This document shows, piece after piece, positions 1 to 9,059 of a stretch of DNA of 64,000 bases. Within the stretch, counting starts at the first letter, position 1, and every line of letters begins with the position of its first letter. Source of the stretch: Acidobacteriota bacterium (GTDB lineage Bacteria > Acidobacteriota > UBA6911); assembly GCA_016929335.1 (NCBI GenBank), contig JAFGIY010000064.1, positions 1 through 64,000 on the forward strand. The letters run 5' to 3'. Under the pieces are notes generated by a model. That model saw only the letters and a program-made list of their open reading frames with translations. It was not told where the DNA came from and made no database searches. Both the position numbers and the translations under genes were made by a program.

Positions 1-165
1 ACGATTAAGGCATAAGCCAGCGCCAGGCATCAAGCACAAATTGGACGGCAAGGGCAAAGTTTGCAAAAATTCTAAATTCTATTGTCCCAACCTGGGGTAA
101 AATTACACACAGCGCCGGAATGAACGGCCTAACGGGAACCTGGAAGGTTACATAACCTGAAATTA

Positions 166-687
166 TCAGAAATTTTTTCTTGTCTTCGGCGGAATGTGGA
201 GTGGTTCATTAGGATCATAGTGGAAACGCTGGGATTTCGTTTGGGCAGGTGCTGGGCGAAGTTTTAGAGCCGCTATCCTCCTTTGGATTTCGGCTGGTGG
301 CGTTATTATTTCGGAATTATTGGATATTTCTTCTTCTGTTACTGCTGTTTGGCTCAATTTTGTCATCTTAGTAACTGGCGGCAAATGACACTTTCGTGGT
401 TGTGGCTTACTCCGAGACCGCCTGTGCAGGAATCGATGCACTGTACTCACCGACGCAGAAATTTTGCATCGCTCAGCCAATATCTGAGCGATTTCCCGAT
501 ACGTCCGGCCTCGCCGATGGAGTTCGTCTATTAGTTCTCGAAAAGGATCCAGGCATGAGCGAGGCTCAGGCTCAGGCAAACTGTCCAGGATGTCCCTGAA
601 TTTGTTATCCACGGCTGCCTCGATAAGAATTAGCAGCATTGGTCCCCTGCGGAACAAAGACGAAACAAACGAGGAACAACCACGCAA
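166..687 (-). CDS. Hypothetical protein with helix-turn-helix-like segment, downstream of relaxase
   Basis: 173-aa ORF; segment RGRTYREIAQILAERCKISASVSTVHRFLHRRSR resembles an HTH; same strand as the mobilization genes. Confidence 0.55.
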   Translation of the reverse strand: MRGCSSFVSSLFRRGPMLLILIEAAVDNKFRDILDSLPEPEPRSCLDPFRELIDELHRRGRTYREIAQILAERCKISASVSTVHRFLHRRSRSKPQPRKCHLPPVTKMTKLSQTAVTEEEISNNSEIITPPAEIQRRIAALKLRPAPAQTKSQRFHYDPNEPLHIPPKTRKNF

Positions 688-819
688 TAAACACGGAACA
701 AATGCGGAACATAATCTTGCTCAGGCGGAGACTGGCAACTCTAAGGCGAAGCCTTAGGGATGGTGTCTTTTTATAAAATGATGGCGGCGACAAGATGAAA
801 TGCATTTTCGACGGGCTCC

Positions 820-1149
820 TTAGGCAAGATTTTCATCGATTTTCAAAACGGATATTTCGCGGATAAATGGATCGGTTCCAGCGAGAATTCTTTCCGGGCG
901 GGTTGGTTCTTCCAGCCTAGCTATTCCATTTGCAGCGATAGTGACCATTAGCGAGTCTAGATTGCTGCCTTTCACCAGGACATCGTGGGTTGAGAAGGTA
1001 AGGCGGATTTCGTCATTGCCCCCCTCTGCATATAAGAACTGGCTCCAGGGCAAAACATAGGTACGCTTCAACAGAACGACTTCCAAAGCAAGTGGGTGAT
1101 CCAATGTCGTGATAATACGAGTCTGGTCATAAGCTGAGACCGTGGTCAT
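820..1149 (-). CDS. Hypothetical protein, overlaps the 3' end of the relaxase gene
   Basis: 109-aa ORF overlapping the MobF ORF by 23 nt, suggesting translational coupling. Confidence 0.55.
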   Translation of the reverse strand: MTTVSAYDQTRIITTLDHPLALEVVLLKRTYVLPWSQFLYAEGGNDEIRLTFSTHDVLVKGSNLDSLMVTIAANGIARLEEPTRPERILAGTDPFIREISVLKIDENLA

Positions 1150-3898
1150 GATCTATTTCCATCCTTGGTTCATTTTTTAAGGTTAATTGCTGAGTCTGTC
1201 TTCGAAGCATTAAGGAAATAGACTGGGCGGCGCGCATTGCCAGGGCGCGGGCGGCGGCCAGTCCTCGATGGATGCCTCGGGGCTGTTTAGGCATTGTCTT
1301 TCTTGCCAGTTCCGAAGCGGATCGTCTTGCCGCCGAGCAAGCCAGGGATTCTCGAAGTAATTCCTTGTCGCTGGTTATAATCTGCAGGCCTTTTCTTCCC
1401 CGGGAGGCGGCAACATAAAACAACTCCTTTTGCATTCCATCCGCCGCGATGATTACTGAATCAACCGTCTTGCCCTGACTGCGATGAGCTGTTACGGCGT
1501 AGCCATGTGTGAAATGCCTGAAATTTCGTGGCAGGATGCGGCCATCCTCAAGGTGGATTCGGCCTCCGGCATCCAGCCGGGAAACGGTGATAATTTCGCC
1601 ATTTGTGCAACGAAATCCACGTTTCCGGTAATTGGCAGTCAGCAGTAGCTTGTCGGCGGCCGCTATCTCGATGCTTTGGCGTTCAAGGACATCGAAGCTC
1701 TTTGCATGTTTTGCGGAAATTGTCTGCAGTTGCCGGGCTTCGCCGCGAATAGTCAGGTCATTCTTGTTGACCTGCATCACCTCAAAGGTTTCATTCTTGG
1801 CTATTCCCTTTACGGCGCGATGGAATCCCAACAATTGTCCCGGACGGTAATTCTGCATTTCGCTCTTTTGCGCTGTGGTCCAGTTCAGAGAAACATCCCG
1901 GCTGAAGTGAACGCATTCACCCAGTTCGCCGGCTTGTTTCCGGGCAGAGCGAATGGCTTCCGTAATTCGGTTGATCTCTTCATGAGTGGCGCAGACCACC
2001 AGAGAGCTTTGTCTGCCTATTTTGGGATTGACATAGGTTTTCGCAATTGCTTGTGGGCGATCCATGAAGCTTATTTCACGAACAGCTCCCATCTCATCCA
2101 GCTTTTCAAATCCCCTGGCTGGATTATTCCTTAATTGCTGCATTGCCTCGCGGTAATCGGCGACAGTCTGGCGTTTAACCTGGTTCAGTGCCGTGGTTTT
2201 AAGCCTTGATTCCTTTTCGAGAATCCGCAAGGCATCACAGGCCTCAACGCTCCGAATCTGTTTTGTGTCTCCGCTGAATACTATTCGTGCGGATTGCTCT
2301 TCCGCCAGGTGAAGTACTTCCAACATCTGCCGCCCGGAAACCATGCCGGCTTCATCCAGGATCAGTATCTTCCCCTGCAGGCCATCCTGCACTTGCCGGT
2401 CCTGAAGCAGTCGCTCAATTGTGATTGCGTTAGTGAATCCCACCTTTTGCAGTTCTTCTACTGCGCTGACAGTGGGTGCGGCTGCAAGGATCTTTTGATC
2501 TGCTGCAATAAGGGATCGATGTAGTTCCTGAAGCGTGGCTGTTTTGCCGGTTCCGGCCGCACCGCTGATGTTCACTGCGAGGTCCTGGCTGTTGAGCACA
2601 AACTGAACAACATGTTTTTGCTCAAGATTCAGGCGATCGGAAATGCGGCATTCGCCGGCTCCACCCAGTCGATCGAATCCGCCAATTCCGCGATTAATGA
2701 AATCGATGATTTCGCGCTCTCTCTTCAAGCTTTCCGCGGTGGCGATCTCGGTCCCGTCTCGCAGAATTCTTCCGGATGACTCCTGCAGACTTAAACCGGC
2801 TTTCAGTGCGTCATGGCTGATTTGACCGCGGCCATGGCGGAGAGCTTCCGTCAGTATTTCATGATCACGACAAACGGAAACTCTCTCAAAGATGTGTTCT
2901 TGGGCATAGAAAAGAGACGGATAGGGAGATTTCTCGGCAGTTATATCTCTCCCCACTGTGGGACGCAGTTCAGCAAGCAACCGCTTTTCTTCCGGTTCCA
3001 GACGGTTTCTTTGCTGAGCTCGCAGTTCATCGCTTGAAATTGAGATGAGCTTGTCTGCCCGAGTCTCTCGAACAAGCACGGCTACTTCATTATCGGTAGG
3101 GTTGCGGCCGGTAGCAGCAATGAATCGGTTAATGGCTTCGTCACGCTGCTTGCTTCTCCGGCTGTACTTATTTATAAGCGCTTCCGGAACGCCCCGGATC
3201 TCGAATCCGCAATCCAGGCCTTTGCCGCCACGTCGATTCTCTATTTCATAGCCAAGCTGCCGCATCCGGCAGGCAAGCGAATTGCGATACACCTCTGTCA
3301 GGTACGCTCGCCTTTCATAAATCCCGGAAGCCTGCAATGCCTTCCATCGGCCTTCCTGCCCGTCATAGGTCAGGTTTGAGGCAACGGCGTGCGTGTGAAG
3401 CTGCGGATCAAGTTCCCGGCTTGTATCATGATGATAGACGGCAATGACAAGATTGCCGGTTGTTCTGTCGCTTTGAGAGCCACCCAGCCGCACTCGGGTT
3501 GCGGCATGGGTCTCCAGTTCCTTAAGAGCATCATCAACGGCTTTTTGATGAGCCTGCAAAAGCCGCTTATCTCCTCCCAAGGTGGCCATGATAGAAACCG
3601 ACTTCGGGGCGGAGATCGTGAAGTCATAAAGATTCCGCCCCCGAGATTGTGTCTTTCCATCCAGGGAAGTTCGGTCGGCACTCTGCCGCTGACGAAGGAA
3701 CTCTCCCGTATCCGGATGACATGCCTGGCGAACGGATTCGAAATCCGCTGAATTCACTTCTCCGCTGAGTCCCAGCAATTCCGCTCCACGCCCATGCCAA
3801 CAGCCAATGACGTGCTCGTTTTCTGAATAATAATCGCTGTGCTCCAGGTGATTTGACGAATACCCTTTCCCATCAGACATTGCACGAATTGTGAGCAT
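1127..3898 (-). CDS. MobF-family (TrwC/TraI-like) conjugative relaxase with helicase domain
   Basis: N-terminal YYSENEHVIGCWHGRGAELLGL, HUH-like HHDTSRELDPQLHTHAV, Walker A GAAGTGKT, C-terminal helicase motif VTAHRSQGKTVD. Confidence 0.93.
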   Translation of the reverse strand: MLTIRAMSDGKGYSSNHLEHSDYYSENEHVIGCWHGRGAELLGLSGEVNSADFESVRQACHPDTGEFLRQRQSADRTSLDGKTQSRGRNLYDFTISAPKSVSIMATLGGDKRLLQAHQKAVDDALKELETHAATRVRLGGSQSDRTTGNLVIAVYHHDTSRELDPQLHTHAVASNLTYDGQEGRWKALQASGIYERRAYLTEVYRNSLACRMRQLGYEIENRRGGKGLDCGFEIRGVPEALINKYSRRSKQRDEAINRFIAATGRNPTDNEVAVLVRETRADKLISISSDELRAQQRNRLEPEEKRLLAELRPTVGRDITAEKSPYPSLFYAQEHIFERVSVCRDHEILTEALRHGRGQISHDALKAGLSLQESSGRILRDGTEIATAESLKREREIIDFINRGIGGFDRLGGAGECRISDRLNLEQKHVVQFVLNSQDLAVNISGAAGTGKTATLQELHRSLIAADQKILAAAPTVSAVEELQKVGFTNAITIERLLQDRQVQDGLQGKILILDEAGMVSGRQMLEVLHLAEEQSARIVFSGDTKQIRSVEACDALRILEKESRLKTTALNQVKRQTVADYREAMQQLRNNPARGFEKLDEMGAVREISFMDRPQAIAKTYVNPKIGRQSSLVVCATHEEINRITEAIRSARKQAGELGECVHFSRDVSLNWTTAQKSEMQNYRPGQLLGFHRAVKGIAKNETFEVMQVNKNDLTIRGEARQLQTISAKHAKSFDVLERQSIEIAAADKLLLTANYRKRGFRCTNGEIITVSRLDAGGRIHLEDGRILPRNFRHFTHGYAVTAHRSQGKTVDSVIIAADGMQKELFYVAASRGRKGLQIITSDKELLRESLACSAARRSASELARKTMPKQPRGIHRGLAAARALAMRAAQSISLMLRRQTQQLTLKNEPRMEIDHDHGLSL

Positions 3899-3907
3899 GA
3901 TTGTGCC

Positions 3908-4693
3908 CTATTTATGCTTTTCAGGAACTGGCGCAGGTGCAGGTGAATCTTTTTGATAAACATACAGCTTGCGCACTGGGGGATCTTCTATCCAATGCTG
4001 GAAAAGCATGCCAATGCCGATTCCCACCAAAAGCGCCAGACCGGAAAGTGCATACAAAGCCCAGCGATAATGCTGCCGAAAAGCACGTGATAATTCTTGA
4101 GTCGCATTTTTGGCTGCGGTTGTGGCGCTTGAAATAGATCCGCTTATCTTTTCAATTGCCTTGTTGGCATTCTCCGTCACTCCCGAATATGAAGTGGTTA
4201 GTTCCTTTGCAGTACTAACAAATTCATCTGCCGCGGATTTCATTTGTCCGCTGACAAGACAGAGAGCTTCTCCCGTTTGTGGGATTGTCGAACGAAGGAA
4301 CTCCTGTTTCAGGCTTTCATTGATCTTGGCAACAATAGCGGCGGGACTGATGTCCTCTGCGATTTTTTTGGGAATTCCCGTAAGATGCGTGCCCAATTTA
4401 TCCAGGTAGGTCTGATTGGCTTGTTGATGTTCCTGGAGTTTATGCAGCACAATCGTAAAAACCTGTTCATACTTACCGCGTTCGATAGCCATCTTGCCGG
4501 GCACCTCCACGGTGAGAAGCGTAAGAAACTGCATGGCCCGAAGAATGAGCAACATCTCATCGCTCTTCGGTAGCGATTGGCAGTGCCTCATTTCACGATA
4601 ATATGAAGCACGCACTTCAGGAGGCAGAGCATCGGCAATGCGATCAATAAGATCCGGTTCCATTTCATCACGGACTTCTTTGGTTTTAATCAT
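3908..4693 (-). CDS. Hypothetical protein with C-terminal transmembrane segment, mobilization-associated
   Basis: 261-aa ORF between relaxase and ParA-like gene; hydrophobic WALYALSGLALLVGIGIGMLF near the C-terminus. Confidence 0.65.
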   Translation of the reverse strand: MIKTKEVRDEMEPDLIDRIADALPPEVRASYYREMRHCQSLPKSDEMLLILRAMQFLTLLTVEVPGKMAIERGKYEQVFTIVLHKLQEHQQANQTYLDKLGTHLTGIPKKIAEDISPAAIVAKINESLKQEFLRSTIPQTGEALCLVSGQMKSAADEFVSTAKELTTSYSGVTENANKAIEKISGSISSATTAAKNATQELSRAFRQHYRWALYALSGLALLVGIGIGMLFQHWIEDPPVRKLYVYQKDSPAPAPVPEKHK

Positions 4694-5460
4694 GGCAGCA
4701 GTAGCTCCTTTACTTTTTCGAATTCAGCGAACATCCGGCGGCGATAGCTTTGAGCACGCATTACAAGAGAAGCCTTCTGTAGTTCGGGAGCGTTTGTTTT
4801 TCTTGAGGCTATATCTCCCAGGGTCAGCCCGTGGTTTCGTGCGCCATTTTCAAGATCCGGAAGGCGGTAGTCCATCCGGATCACGGCAGGATCGAACGCC
4901 TGTTTGAATTGCAGAGCCTGTTCGCTTTCGTACCAATATGTGAATTCCGTGTATTCAGTGATGCTGTTTTCAACAACCAAGTACCTGACCCTGTTTTGAA
5001 GTCGAGATGCCCAGGCAAGAACGCTCTCGACGCTTGCAGGATCAGCCGTAACCACTCCGATCGCCGTAAAGGCGATACCGGATTCAGCGACATCCGGATA
5101 CATTCGGTCGAACCACTCATAAGTTATCTGACCGGCACCGGCTCCCATATCTGCGAGTATTACCGGGATGCCGTCTGAAAGATGATCTATGAATGCATCA
5201 AGCCCGGCAGGTGTGTTGATGTTTATCTTTGGAACGCGTCCGCCGAAAAAGTGAGTCAGAGACCCACGAGCCTTGTTCTCGATATCGAGATCCAGCAGTT
5301 TGACGGGAATTTGATTCTCATCGAACCACTCGGCAAGACTCGCCATGATGCAGGTCTTGCCTACTCCGCCCTTTCCGCCCATGGATAAAATGACACGCTT
5401 TTGTATGCTTGCGGAATTGACATGTGTTTGTCCAACACGTGATTCGCTCAACTCGCTCAT
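4690..5460 (-). CDS. ParA/MinD-like P-loop ATPase (TraL-like mobilization accessory)
   Basis: Deviant Walker A GGKGGVGKTCIMASLAEW; overlaps the 261-aa gene by 4 nt. Confidence 0.8.
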   Translation of the reverse strand: MSELSESRVGQTHVNSASIQKRVILSMGGKGGVGKTCIMASLAEWFDENQIPVKLLDLDIENKARGSLTHFFGGRVPKININTPAGLDAFIDHLSDGIPVILADMGAGAGQITYEWFDRMYPDVAESGIAFTAIGVVTADPASVESVLAWASRLQNRVRYLVVENSITEYTEFTYWYESEQALQFKQAFDPAVIRMDYRLPDLENGARNHGLTLGDIASRKTNAPELQKASLVMRAQSYRRRMFAEFEKVKELLLP

Positions 5461-5500
5461 GTTTTATGCCCCTTGTTTGTGATTAAAAGCGTGATGTCGG

Positions 5501-6616
5501 CTAGAGTTCGCCGTAGACGAAAGAAAGCTCTTCGAACAGTCTTTGCAGTGCTGGCATCTTCATGGCTTTCGCGAATAGACCTTTTAGGCTGTGCCATTCT
5601 TGCGAAGAAAGTCCCAGTGTGACGCCATCTTTATGACGGCGAAAATAAAATTTCAATGCACTGCCAGAGGTCTCCTGGTTGGTATATGCATAGAAATGGA
5701 GGCCACGCCACGGCTTGTCAGCCCTAAGATGCTCCAATACTGCAACAAATTCTCTGATTTCGGGATAGGGTCCCAGGGGATACATCAAATCTCTTTCTGC
5801 AATCTGCAACAAAATTGATACCTCGCCGTCACTGCCAACTGCAAAAGAGAGACGAAATCCTGCAGAACTTACAGATGGGATTTCTTCTACAATGTGTTGT
5901 GCCTGCCCCGCACCACGAACAGGCTGATGCTCCCGTATCCAATGACCGCGCGCAGCCAACCGTAAAAGCGTATCCATGAAAGGGAACAACATCTTGTTGA
6001 TAGAGACCAGATCCGGTAACTCTTCGTCCCGTATGGCAACATAGAATGCTCGCCCGGCATAGGTTGGTTTCCTGGAATTAGACGAGGTGCGTAAATGCTG
6101 GGCCCATTTATTAGCTACTCGGGGGACGATGTCTGGATCTAATTGTCGATTGTTAAAAAATGTGCTCTCATCCTCGAAACCAATATTTTCGAGATAGAAT
6201 CTGTCAAGCCCAACGCCACGCTCCACACGAAGTGATCGAATGGCAAGCAGCGCTTCGAGCAAGACGGCGAATGATTCTGAAGTGGGCATCTCAGGGTTTT
6301 CCGAAAGCTCCTCGCAAGCAACTTGAATGTATTGGGAAAGGAAAATCCATTCCGCTCGGGAGAGATCCCGTTTTTGATCCCACTTGCGTCGAATGTTCCA
6401 TAGTGACTCAGTAGATGAATGCTGAAGCTTAGCCGCTTCAAGCCGAAAGTCCAGGCGGTCATCCTTAGCCGATTCAAGCAGGATCTTGGCAACATCTGAG
6501 GTTGAGACGGATTCCCCGCGCCCGCTCGAAATCACCTGTTTGGATCGTTCCAAGAAATCTCGAAGAGCCTCTGAAACACGGATAGATAAAGTTTGCTGCT
6601 GTGGTTTGCGTGCCAT
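5501..6616 (-). CDS. Uncharacterized protein with RHH/CopG-like N-terminus (track ORF extends to 6655; likely start MARKPQQQ at 6616)
   Basis: N-terminus TLSIRVSEALRDFLERSK...STSDVAKILLE looks like a ribbon-helix-helix domain; long uncharacterized C-terminal region. Confidence 0.6.
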   Translation of the reverse strand: MARKPQQQTLSIRVSEALRDFLERSKQVISSGRGESVSTSDVAKILLESAKDDRLDFRLEAAKLQHSSTESLWNIRRKWDQKRDLSRAEWIFLSQYIQVACEELSENPEMPTSESFAVLLEALLAIRSLRVERGVGLDRFYLENIGFEDESTFFNNRQLDPDIVPRVANKWAQHLRTSSNSRKPTYAGRAFYVAIRDEELPDLVSINKMLFPFMDTLLRLAARGHWIREHQPVRGAGQAQHIVEEIPSVSSAGFRLSFAVGSDGEVSILLQIAERDLMYPLGPYPEIREFVAVLEHLRADKPWRGLHFYAYTNQETSGSALKFYFRRHKDGVTLGLSSQEWHSLKGLFAKAMKMPALQRLFEELSFVYGEL

Positions 6617-6656
6617 GGGAAATATTATCGTCCCTAGATGAACAAATTGCAACACT

Positions 6657-6688
6657 ATAAATGTATTGAATTGTATCGATACATTTAT
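6657..6688. promoter_or_regulatory. Candidate operator: 10-bp inverted repeat containing a 12-bp palindrome
   Basis: ATAAATGTAT (6657-6666) and ATACATTTAT (6679-6688); internal palindrome TGTATCGATACA (6672-6683). Confidence 0.5.
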
Positions 6689-6801
6689 TATACTATAGAA
6701 ATGTCATTTAGATTTTTATTCCTTATGTCCGTGCTAACCCAACCTCTTGTTTCTAATTGTTGCAACCGTAAGATGTTTATCTACAAGGAGATAATAGTAT
6801 A

Positions 6802-6981
6802 ATGCGATACATCCGATTTAGGGATTTGCGGCAACGGGTTCCCCTTTCAAGATCCACGATTTGGAGAATGATGCGCGAAAACCGATTCCCACAGAGCAAA
6901 CGGATTGGGAAGGTAGCTATGGCGTGGCTTGAGGATGAGATTGAGGATTGGATTAAGAAGCGCGCCGCTGGAAAGGAATGA
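6802..6981 (+). CDS. AlpA-family excisionase/transcriptional regulator (59 aa, absent from ORF track)
   Basis: Translation MRYIRFRDLRQRVPLSRSTIWRMMRENRFPQSKRIGKVAMAWLEDEIEDWIKKRAAGKE; upstream AAGGAG ribosome-binding site. Confidence 0.88.
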   Translation: MRYIRFRDLRQRVPLSRSTIWRMMRENRFPQSKRIGKVAMAWLEDEIEDWIKKRAAGKE

Positions 6982-7252
6982 TATATATCAACCTCGGCAT
7001 AGCGGAATGAGAAATACTCCATTCCGCGTGACATGGAATGTGCGATGCAACCATTCCTCAAAAATTTATCAGCATTGTTCCCAAACTAGGAGCTTGTGAT
7101 GCAGCTTTTCTGCGGGATTAATTCGGATAAATCTGGTATGGATTATGGATCCAGGCTTAACATTTGTGTCTATATTCCTTTCGTTGCGGGAAGCAAGGCT
7201 TTAAAACAAATGATACACGGGAATCATTATAAAATCTGTCGCTTTCATTCCT

Positions 7253-8719
7253 TTGGAGATTGAAATGAATGATGGCATGAAAATAAATGCCAAAAAACTC
7301 TCTGCATTATTGGCGAAGGGCGAGAATGAGATAATTGAATTCAAGCGCTCGACCGGCGAAATGAAAGAGGCTATGCAAACTCTCTGTGCATTTCTCAACA
7401 GCATCGGAGGAACGGTTCTTATTGGCGTAAAACCGGATGGAACGGTGGGAGGCCAGGATGTGTCTGATAGAACGTTTCGCGAAATTGCTCAGGCCACCGA
7501 CCGTTTCGAACCTCCTGCTCATGTATCTATTGATCAAATCAAAACTAGCAAAGGTCAAAATGTAATTGCTTTGGTGGTTGAAGGTGGACAAGAAATGCGT
7601 CCGTTCGCATATGAAGGTCGTGCTTATGAACGGATTAGCAGCACGACGCGTCGAATGCCGCAATCCAAGTATGAGCGGCTGCTGATTGAACGCGGTCATG
7701 CAAAGCGCCGTTGGGAAAATTTGATAGCCGAAGGAGTAAAACTAAATGATCTAGATCGAAAAGAGATCTTGAGAACTCGTGAATTAGCTATTCAGCAGAA
7801 CCGGATATCTCCGGATACAAGCCGTGATCCTGGAGAAATTCTCAACCGATTAGGCTTGCGCATAAATAACGGCATCACTCATGCCGCCCAAGTTCTTTAT
7901 GGAACACAATTTCTTCCCAATTATCCACAATGCCTTCTTAAAATGGGACGTTTTCGGGGAACGGAAATTACTGGAGAAATCGTGGACAATCGGCAGGAAC
8001 ACATGAGCGCTTTTGCCATGGTGCGAGAAGGCATGGAGTTTCTGAAACGCACGATGCCATTGGGTGCTCGATTCCCGGAAGGCGAAATATTCCGTGAGGA
8101 CCGCTTCCCGGTTCCTTTGGACGCCCTTAGAGAAATTCTCCTCAATGCTGTCATGCATCGTGATTATTCCCACTACTCCGGCAATGTCTCCATTGTCGTC
8201 TTTGATGATCGCATCGAAATACGGAGTTATGGTCGGCTTCCTACTGGAATCACAGTTGAACAACTTGCCGGGAGACATGAATCGAAGCCGGTAAATCCTT
8301 TGATTGCCGGAGCTTTTCATAGAACCGGTGCGGTTGAAGTTTGGGGCCGCGGAACCAATCGAGTCATTGCCATGTGCAAGAAGCATGGGACTGCCGTGCC
8401 GTCCTTCGAAGAACGCCAAGGTTTTTTAATCGTTACATTCAAAGCGCAATTGGTAGCCGCTACTGGCGTGGAAACTAGACAACCCAAAGGTCGAAAAGTG
8501 TCGGAGAAAACGTCGGAGAAAGTGTCGGAGAAAACGTCGGAGAAAATTTTAGCAACCCTAGCCGCCACTCCTGAAGCTACTATTGCAGAATTGACTACAA
8601 AGCTGGGAGTTACATCGCGAACAATTGAAAGGAATATACAAAAACTGATTGCGCATGGACGATTGAAACGAATTGGCCCAGATAAGGGCGGTCATTGGGC
8701 AGTAATAGAATTTTTATAA
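7253..8719 (+). CDS. AlbA_2/Schlafen-domain, RecG-related ATP-binding protein with C-terminal winged HTH
   Basis: KGENEIIEFKRSTGEMKEAMQTLCAFLNSIGGTVLIGV; NAVMHRDYSHYSGNVSIVVFDDRIEI; VWGRGTNRVIAMC; C-terminal TIAELTTKLGVTSRTIERNIQKLIAHGRLKRIG. Confidence 0.88.
   Translation: MEIEMNDGMKINAKKLSALLAKGENEIIEFKRSTGEMKEAMQTLCAFLNSIGGTVLIGVKPDGTVGGQDVSDRTFREIAQATDRFEPPAHVSIDQIKTSKGQNVIALVVEGGQEMRPFAYEGRAYERISSTTRRMPQSKYERLLIERGHAKRRWENLIAEGVKLNDLDRKEILRTRELAIQQNRISPDTSRDPGEILNRLGLRINNGITHAAQVLYGTQFLPNYPQCLLKMGRFRGTEITGEIVDNRQEHMSAFAMVREGMEFLKRTMPLGARFPEGEIFREDRFPVPLDALREILLNAVMHRDYSHYSGNVSIVVFDDRIEIRSYGRLPTGITVEQLAGRHESKPVNPLIAGAFHRTGAVEVWGRGTNRVIAMCKKHGTAVPSFEERQGFLIVTFKAQLVAATGVETRQPKGRKVSEKTSEKVSEKTSEKILATLAATPEATIAELTTKLGVTSRTIERNIQKLIAHGRLKRIGPDKGGHWAVIEFL
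8498..8545 (+). repeat. In-frame 12-bp tandem repeat (x4; 24-bp period x2)
   Basis: GTGTCGGAGAAA ACGTCGGAGAAA GTGTCGGAGAAA ACGTCGGAGAAA encoding (V/T)SEK x4. Confidence 0.95.
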
Positions 8720-8732
8720 GTCGCAGGTAATT

Positions 8733-8809
8733 GCATCGGCGATGCGGAAATCAAGAAGAGTAATCGCAGCATTGAAACCGGACATTTCCGCATCGGTGAT
8801 GCGGAAATC
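8733..8809. repeat. Direct repeat pair with palindromic core GCATCGG[C/T]GATGC
   Basis: 20-bp copies at 8733-8752 and 8790-8809 with one mismatch; the second sits in an 11-bp-stem hairpin ATTTCCGCATC-GGT-GATGCGGAAAT (8784-8808). Confidence 0.9.
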
Positions 8810-9059
8810 TGGCCCCAAGGTTCCCCCCCACTGCCCGCGATAAATGTTTTGGCCTTCTCATGGACTCAGCCTATTGAATTGTCGAGCTGGTTGAAAAGGA
8901 TTGCGAGCTATTCGAGGCGAAGACCAATAGGATTGACGGGAACAAAGGATTTCTTCGCCTTAAGATGATAAACACTAAACAAAACAGAGCTGCGGAAGTT
9001 AAGCCTCGGAACAATCTGTAGCTAGGCGCACTGGCTTGAGGTGTTTCTCAAAAACCTTC

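Noticed and set aside
1-165. Possible oriT left of the mobilization genes
   Set aside because: Only a short AACCT-GGA-AGGTT inverted repeat was seen; no recognizable MobF nic site.
8498-8545. 12-bp tandem repeats considered as a regulatory iteron array
   Set aside because: They are in frame within a coding sequence and encode a clean SEK linker, so an iteron role is not needed.
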